Shown here one piece after another: positions 5,557-10,900 of a stretch of 13,654 nucleotides of DNA. The position numbers and the translations under genes were made by a program. Within the stretch, counting starts at the first letter, position 1. The number at the start of each line of letters is the position of its first letter. The notes beneath the pieces are model-generated. The model was not told the origin of the DNA. It did not search any database and saw only the letters and a program-made list of their open reading frames with translations. The stretch covers positions 1-13,654 of the forward strand of contig CAJTOE010000056.1 in the NCBI GenBank assembly GCA_910577805.1, written 5' to 3'. Source of the DNA: an uncultured Oscillospiraceae bacterium. Lineage in GTDB: Bacteria; Bacillota; Clostridia; Oscillospirales; Oscillospiraceae.

Positions 5557-6447
5557 ATGTTTTCTTGGAAATGCGCAGCCAAAAAGGCCGCTGTGAAGCT
5601 CGTTGCCGGAGGTCTGGCCCTTACCGCCATCGTCTCCCCCGCCTTTGCCGTGACCGGCACCGTGGATGCAGGCGACGGCCTGCGGCTCCGGGCGGGAGCC
5701 GGCACTGACCAGAAGGTCATTACCCTGCTGGCCGACAAGACTGAGGTGGATGTCATCGGCACCGCCGAGAACGGTTGGTATCAGGTGACCTGGGACAACG
5801 AGACCGGCTTCGTCTCCCCCGACTACCTCATCGTGGCCCAGGAGGCTGTGCAAGACCTGCCCCAGGTGGCAGAGCCTACATACGGACGCACCACCGATGT
5901 GCTGAACATCCGCAGCGGCCCCAGCACCGACGACGAGCGCATTGGTCAGCTCTCCCGCGGCGCGGTGGTCACCATCCTGGAAGAGAAAGACGGTTGGTAC
6001 CGTCTCCAGCGCGGCTACATCAGCGCCGACTATGTGACCCAGATTTCCGCCGAGGAGGCCTCCAATTCCGGGAAGGGCAGCGATATGGCGGAATTTGCCC
6101 TCAGCCTGGTGGGCTGCCCCTATGTCTACGGCGGCAACTCCCCCAAAGGCTTCGACTGCTCCGGCTTCGTGAAGTACGTGGCGAACTACTTCGGCCACAC
6201 CGTCGCCCGCACCGCCTCCGACCAGATGGAGAACGGCACCCCCGTCTCCTGGGACGAGCTTCAGCCCGGCGACCTGGTGTTCTTTAAGAAGAGCGGCAGC
6301 AGCGCCCGGCGGGCCTCCCATGTGGGTATCTACATCGGCGGCGGCCAGTTCGTCCACGCTTCCACCTCCCGCGTGGGCGTGATCGTCAGCGGCATGAACG
6401 AGGCCTACTACACCAGCGGCTTTGTGGGCGCCCGGCGGCTCGGTTAA
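5557..6447 (+). CDS. Secreted SH3b-SH3b-NlpC/P60 peptidoglycan endopeptidase
   Basis: The 296-aa precursor starts with a signal peptide: basic MFSWKCAAKKAAVK, a hydrophobic core at 15-28 and a probable cleavage site after AFA (29-31). Two SH3b wall-binding domains follow (about 34-93 and 110-163; the second has the classic LNIRSGPS). A short linker leads to an NlpC/P60 cysteine peptidase domain (about 177-296). Its catalytic cysteine is C201 in FDCSGF, and the histidines are H255 in ASHVGIYIG and H267 in FVHAST. Such enzymes cut the peptide stems of peptidoglycan, usually gamma-D-Glu to diaminopimelate or Lys, outside the cell during growth or separation. The start at 5557 is chosen from GGGAGG at 5541-5546 and the signal peptide; an in-frame TTG at 5539 is too early. 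It is probably co-transcribed with the 95-aa gene 42 bp upstream. Confidence 0.93.
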   Translation: MFSWKCAAKKAAVKLVAGGLALTAIVSPAFAVTGTVDAGDGLRLRAGAGTDQKVITLLADKTEVDVIGTAENGWYQVTWDNETGFVSPDYLIVAQEAVQDLPQVAEPTYGRTTDVLNIRSGPSTDDERIGQLSRGAVVTILEEKDGWYRLQRGYISADYVTQISAEEASNSGKGSDMAEFALSLVGCPYVYGGNSPKGFDCSGFVKYVANYFGHTVARTASDQMENGTPVSWDELQPGDLVFFKKSGSSARRASHVGIYIGGGQFVHASTSRVGVIVSGMNEAYYTSGFVGARRLG

Positions 6448-6459
6448 TACATACGAAAC

Positions 6460-6489
6460 AGCCCGGAACGGTGAACCGTTCCGGGCTTT
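6460..6489 (+). terminator. Hairpin terminator after the NlpC/P60 gene
   Basis: A perfect 12-bp stem, AGCCCGGAACGG (6460-6471) with CCGTTCCGGGCT (6476-6487), has a TGAA loop and is followed by TTTCTTC. It lies 12 bp after the stop codon and only 19 bp before the tmk start, with no clear promoter between, so it may be a leaky stop that sets tmk level rather than a full stop. Confidence 0.7.
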
Positions 6490-6506
6490 CTTCGGGAGGT
6501 TTTGAA

Positions 6507-7130
6507 ATGGCTGGACGATTTATTGTGTTGGAGGGTTTAGACGGCTCCGGGAAAAGCACGCAGATCACGCTGCTGGCTCAGGCGCTCCAGGCCCAGGGTC
6601 GTAAAGTCCACTTCACCGCGGAGCCCACCAGCTCCGCCACCGGCGGGCTGATCCGGGATACTCTCAGCGGCAGTTATGCACGCAGCGGGGCCGAGCTGGC
6701 CGCGCTGTTTTTGACCGACCGTATCGCCCACAACGTGGACCCCGTGCGGGGGTTCCGCCGCCTCCTGCGGGAGGGCTGGGATGTGGTCTGTGACCGTTAC
6801 TACTACTCGTCTTTTGCGTATCAGGGGTTATCGACGGACCTGGACTGGGTGCTGGATATGAACTTGAACTGTCCTGACCTCGCCAAGCCGGATCTGTGCG
6901 TTTTTCTGGACGTGGATTACAGGAGCTGCAAGGAACGGCTGGACCAGGACCGGGCTTCCCTGGAGATTTTCGAGCGGGACCCGGAGCAGATGAACGAGAC
7001 CCGCCGCCTGTTCCTGGAGGTCTTCCGGCGGCTGGAGGGCAGGGAGAATATCCGGGTCGTGGACGCGAACCGGTCCGCCGGTGAGGTGGCAGAGGAGATT
7101 TTACAACTGGTAAACGCGCTGGAAATTTGA
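6507..7130 (+). CDS. tmk: Thymidylate kinase (dTMP kinase)
   Basis: It phosphorylates dTMP to dTDP with ATP, an essential step in dTTP supply, in the cytoplasm. The 207-aa length is normal. The P-loop is GLDGSGKST (10-18), with K16; the 'GSGKST' form, without arginine, is that of bacterial class II enzymes. EP (39-40) and R50 fit the dTMP-binding site, DRYYYSSFAYQG (96-107) is the family DR[YFH].SS.AYQG motif, and the lid region is near 143-157 (ERLDQDR...FER). The start at 6507 follows CGGGAGG; an in-frame GTG at 6471 lies inside the upstream hairpin and is rejected. The gene has no obvious promoter in the 59-bp gap, so it may depend on readthrough from the wall-hydrolase gene. A strong terminator follows. 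The common neighbour holB was not seen. Confidence 0.95.
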   Translation: MAGRFIVLEGLDGSGKSTQITLLAQALQAQGRKVHFTAEPTSSATGGLIRDTLSGSYARSGAELAALFLTDRIAHNVDPVRGFRRLLREGWDVVCDRYYYSSFAYQGLSTDLDWVLDMNLNCPDLAKPDLCVFLDVDYRSCKERLDQDRASLEIFERDPEQMNETRRLFLEVFRRLEGRENIRVVDANRSAGEVAEEILQLVNALEI

Positions 7131-7136
7131 GCTGGG

Positions 7137-7168
7137 AAGCGGCTTCCGAGAGGGAGGCCGCTTTTTTT
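7137..7168 (+). terminator. Strong rho-independent terminator of tmk
   Basis: An 11-bp stem with one T-G wobble (7137-7147 with 7153-7163), a 5-nt GAGAG loop and a run of seven T (7162-7168) begin 6 bp after the tmk stop codon. Confidence 0.9.
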
Positions 7169-7184
7169 GCAAAATTTTTTCGTT

Positions 7185-7209
7185 AGGTGTACGCAAACGT
7201 ACACCTTTT
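7185..7209. repeat. Perfect short palindrome AGGTGTACG-CAAA-CGTACACCT
   Basis: A 9-bp perfect stem (7185-7193 with 7198-7206) with a CAAA loop runs into TTTT (7206-7209) and lies 17 bp beyond the tmk terminator. It may be a second, back-up terminator, or a protein-binding palindrome upstream of the tail-like gene. No convincing promoter was found between it and 7450, so how that gene is transcribed is unclear. Confidence 0.5.
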
Positions 7210-7261
7210 GCCGGATTCCCACCATCTATGTGAGGAGTGCTTACAAGCCTTCACCTTTTCC

Positions 7262-7418
7262 CCCTCATCCGTCACGCTTCGCGCGCCACCTTCCCCCACC
7301 AGGGGGGAAGGTTTATCGGCGCGTCTACCGATACTACTCCGCAGTAGGGTAAGTGCCAATGTTCGTGCCTTCCCCCGTGAGGGGGAAGGTGTCTGGCCGG
7401 AGGCCAGACGGATGAGGG
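7262..7418. repeat. Inverted-repeat element, copy 2 (MITE-like, 157 bp)
   Basis: This has the same 12-bp ends as the copy at 1797-1957: CCCTCATCCGTC (7262-7273) and GACGGATGAGGG (7407-7418). The order of internal hairpins is the same. By eye, the 56-bp core matches copy 1 at 43 positions, while the arms are much closer. The 4-bp difference in length lies in the first small hairpin, which here is ACGC-TTC-GCGC instead of ACCGCC-TGC-GGCGGT. Outside the 12 bp, both ends continue imperfectly into T-rich (left) and A-rich (right) sequence. It accounts for most of the gene-free stretch 7131-7450 and ends 32 bp before the next start codon. Confidence 0.8.
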
Positions 7419-7450
7419 TGAAAAAAACATACATCAAGGAGGAACACAAA

Positions 7451-7912
7451 ATGTCAACCAACCGCACACCAATTTACAATCTCTGCCAGTGGGAGCCGGA
7501 GGACCCGGTCCTGCGCACCGACTTCAACGCGGACAACGCAAAAATCGAAATCGCCATGTCCAGGCTGGCGGAGCGCGCCTCTGCCCTGGAGGACCGTACC
7601 TCCAATTTGGAGGGCGGCTCGTACACGATTCTGAACCCGCAGGTCTGTTTCGGGGCTTACACCGGCAGCGGGACGGAGAAAAAAACCATCACGCTCGGTT
7701 TCCGCCCGAAGCTCGTGCTGGCCTTGCGCAGTACGTTCCAGACCGGGACCGGCACGTACTTCTACAGCGGCATGGCGCTGGACGGTTCTCTTGCGACCTC
7801 TGGGGTGCGCATTGTCTCCGACGGCTTCGAGGTCTTTAACTGCACGGATGGCGACATTTTTCTCCGCACCAACGAATACGGCCACACCTACATGTACCTG
7901 GTTGTGAAGTGA
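7451..7912 (+). CDS. Phage tail-fibre-like protein, isolated (153 aa)
   Basis: The N-terminus, IYNLCQWEPEDPVLRTDFNADNAKIE (8-33), has the QW...D.....DFN.DN..I pattern that I associate with tail-fibre or tail-tip proteins of phages and phage-like elements of Firmicutes. A short, probably coiled-coil segment follows (about 30-54). The C-terminal part (about 58-153) looks all-beta, with CFGAYTGSGTEKKTITLGFRPKLVLAL (66-92) resembling a repeated tail-fibre motif, and ends in the strand HTYMYLVVK. There is no signal peptide. No other tail, capsid, holin or integrase gene is within the window, so this is either a lone domesticated gene, the remnant of a prophage, or a host protein that shares the module. 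Its start is set by AAGGAGGA at 7436-7443; the frame is open further upstream, but only through the repeat element. The family call is from memory of the motif and moderately sure. Confidence 0.6.
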   Translation: MSTNRTPIYNLCQWEPEDPVLRTDFNADNAKIEIAMSRLAERASALEDRTSNLEGGSYTILNPQVCFGAYTGSGTEKKTITLGFRPKLVLALRSTFQTGTGTYFYSGMALDGSLATSGVRIVSDGFEVFNCTDGDIFLRTNEYGHTYMYLVVK

Positions 7913-7925
7913 CCGACAGGGGGAA

Positions 7926-7962
7926 GCCCCCGGACCGAAACGGTCCGGGGGCAGCACCTTTT
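7926..7962. terminator. Hairpin between convergent genes, possible bidirectional terminator
   Basis: GCCCCCGGACCG (7926-7937) pairs perfectly with CGGTCCGGGGGC (7941-7952) around an AAA loop: a very stable 12-bp stem. On the + strand TTTT comes only 6 nt later (7959-7962); on the - strand the sequence after the stem is TTCCCC. It is the only candidate terminator for either of the two convergent genes in the 86-bp gap. Confidence 0.7.
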
Positions 7963-7998
7963 GAGGATTCAGATCGTATTCAACTCTCCAAGAGCCTT

Positions 7999-10900
7999 TC
8001 AGTTTCCAGCTCTCTGGTCCACAATTGTAATTGTGAGCGGCTTTTGGAGTTCGCTCGCACTGTCTCCCCACTCTACCTTGATTGTCTTGGACCCTGCCGT
8101 TTCAGCGGTCTGAGTCGCCTTCGGGAAACCAAGCAAGTAGTAGGTTACACCATTTTCATCGGTATAATCTTGCTTAACCGAACCCTCACTCGGACCCGTG
8201 AACTTCACGGCCTGTTTCGTCCCGTTCGGGATGGGGCTGGTGAACTTGACGATAATGCACTCGTCGAACTGAGCCGGATCAAACCATCCGCTCGCGTCGC
8301 CCAGCTTCAGCCCAGCAAAGTACTTGTTGCCGTCAGCATCCGCAGACAGGTCATACGCCTTACTGATGGTCAGGGTGCCGTTCTCAAAGGTGATGTTCTG
8401 ACCGTCCGCATTCACCTGTACCGGCTTCTCTTCGGCCGCCGCAACAGATTCCGCCTGAGGGCCTTCCGGGTTCACGTTGCTATTGTCGGTCTCACTGCTC
8501 AGGTCACCGTCCGTAGGCACGGAGGCGCCAATCATCTTGTCCACCATTTCCAAGGTGAATTCACCAATCTTCTGGTTTGCCAGGGTTTTCCCCTCGTACG
8601 TGATGTCAATGATATAGGTGCCAACAGGTGCCTCCATATCCTGATTGAAGCTGCTCACGTTAGGGTCACTGTTGTAGTTCATCTCCCAGTGGATGAAGGC
8701 GTTTGTTTTGTTACCGGTCTCCCAATTTGTAGGACCTTCGCCATTCGCAACGGCAACAGCCATTTCCTTCGGGGTTGTCGCACTTGCCACCTTATCCCCA
8801 TTGCATCTCAATTCGGTCGTGAAACTCAACATCTCCGCGGTCGGATTCTCGATTTCAACATAGAGCCAGGGGAAGGTAGCCTTTCCATGGGAATCCAAGT
8901 CTTCCCACGCCGCCTCGGCGGTCGTTTTAGCACCAGTTTCACCCTTAGGTTTCACATTCTGTCCAAGACCACGCACACCTGCATCCCAAGCGGCCATCCA
9001 GCTCGCTTTGTCATAGATGAAATAGGTATCACCGATAGAAACCGGCAGGTCCTCCACCGTGTTGTTTTTCACATCAATAGCGGTCTTGTTCACCTGGAAC
9101 ATCACAGCGCCGGATTCATTTTCCAGCTCTGTTCCGATCTCCTTGGTACCTTCCACTACGACAGGCACAGCGGCGGTTCCGCTGACGACCTTCACCCAAG
9201 TACCAGGAGCAAAGTAGTAGCTCTTGGTCACCTTGCTCTGGTCAGTCTCCCAGACCTTCAGGTCCTGGACAGCTTCCTTCTTGCTCCAATAGGCCTCCTT
9301 CATGTAGGAGAACGTAACCTTGGTTCCGACCGTCAGATTAATGGTCCCCGTAACGGGGCCGCTCTTATAGGTCTGGTCTTCTTCCTTGAACGCCTCGACC
9401 GCGTTCAGGCCAACCACGGCTCCGCCAGCCACAGTACTCTCCGCGTTCAGAACCTCGCCCTTCTTCACGTAGGTTGTGGCTCCGACCTTGAGGGTTTCGG
9501 TGCCCACAGTGGCCTTAACGCCTTCGCCCACGGTAACAGCCACCGCAGCGTTCAGGGCAACATCGTTATTCACAGTGTACTCGATGCTTCCGGCCGCAGG
9601 CTTCACGATAACCCCGTCAGCTCCAGCGGTGACGGGCGCGTCCGCGGCGGTCTTGCCTTCCGCGACTTCCCAAACCATAACAGCGTCGCACTTGCTGAGC
9701 TTCAGGGTCACCTTGGTACCCTTCACTACGGCTTTCACGTTCTCCAGTTTCACATCTTCCGCGTCGTACAGATTCACGTCACTTCCGACGGTAACCTTCG
9801 CAACAGGCTTGAGGTACATAGCGCTTTCAACCGTGGTCGTCGCGCCGTCTTTCTTGACATCGTTTTCGTTACTCACCACAACAGTAGTGTCATTGCTGAA
9901 CTGGGCCCACTGGCCGCCGGTGACGGTCAGCACAGTGTTCACGGGGTAGTAGTCCACGCCGTTTATAGTCTCAGGCTTCACAGTCTTGCCGGAGCTGTCC
10001 TTGCCGGTCACGGTCAGGGAAGCGTCCACATGTACCTCGACCATATTGCCCTCAACGGGAGTGGACACGGAGTCAGTGCTCAGCTTACCTTCCTCCCGCA
10101 TATACAGGCTGAAGTTCTTACCAGGCATGGTGAAGGTGATTACGCCAGGCTTATCTGCCGTTCTGCTAGAAGGAGTCTCACTACTGTACTTCAGGGTAAC
10201 CGCCACACCGTCGAGAGGCACAGTTTTAGTCTTCGCCTCAGTGCCATCCGCAGTGTTCAACGTAACGAACTCGCCCTCATAAACCTTGAATTCACGGACA
10301 TATTTACCGCTCGCATTCGGAGTCTCCCCAGCAGGAACCCCGGTGGGGAACAGGATACCTTCGTCGTTCTCGCCCTGAGCAGTCAGCTTATAAATTTCGC
10401 CAGCGCTGTCACCCGTTTTGACCAGCTGATCGCCGGACAGAGTCAGGGTGTAGACCTTGCGCTCGGTAAAGGTGATGTTGACCACAGCGGCCTTGTCGGA
10501 GATAGCGCTGATGGTGTACAGGTCTCTGCCGCCATCCTTAGTGGCAGCTTTTTCAGCGCCGGTCACGCCCTCCACTTTGTACCCTCTGGGCACAGTGATG
10601 TTCAGAGTCAGGTCCTTGCCGGTCACGGCAGTAACCTTCTCGCCGCTCTTGACCTGGGTAGCCTTAGTGTCGCCGTCCAGGTTCACGGTTACGATGGTGC
10701 CCGCAGGCGCGCCGGAGAAGTTGACGGTCAGATTGCCCTCGGTGGTGTCGTCGCCGGTGCCGATGCTGGGAGTGCCGTCCACGCCAACGTCGATGCTCTC
10801 GCCGGGCTTCACAGCGACGGGCTTCTCCACGACCTCGACCTTGCCGTCCACAACAACGTCCTTCTTGACGGTCACGGACTCAGCAAAGGAAACGTCGCTG

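Noticed and set aside
5029..6357. 442-codon open frame on the minus strand opposite the 95-aa and NlpC/P60 genes
   Set aside because: It is antisense to two clear genes, is rich in Gly, Ala, His and Val as expected from a GC-rich shadow frame, and has no family motif.
1797..7418. CRISPR array or attachment-site pair flanking an island
   Set aside because: The two repeats are 5.3 kb apart and 157-161 bp long with inverted ends, and the genes between them (pyk, tmk and others) are housekeeping rather than island cargo; no integrase is present.
7187..7450. In-frame upstream extension of the tail-like gene through repeat copy 2
   Set aside because: The added residues are only translated repeat; AAGGAGGA at 7436-7443 and the family-like N-terminus place the start at 7451.
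7451..7912. Target gene of a diversity-generating retroelement
   Set aside because: No reverse transcriptase or template repeat is in the window, and the C-terminus does not look like a C-type-lectin variable region.
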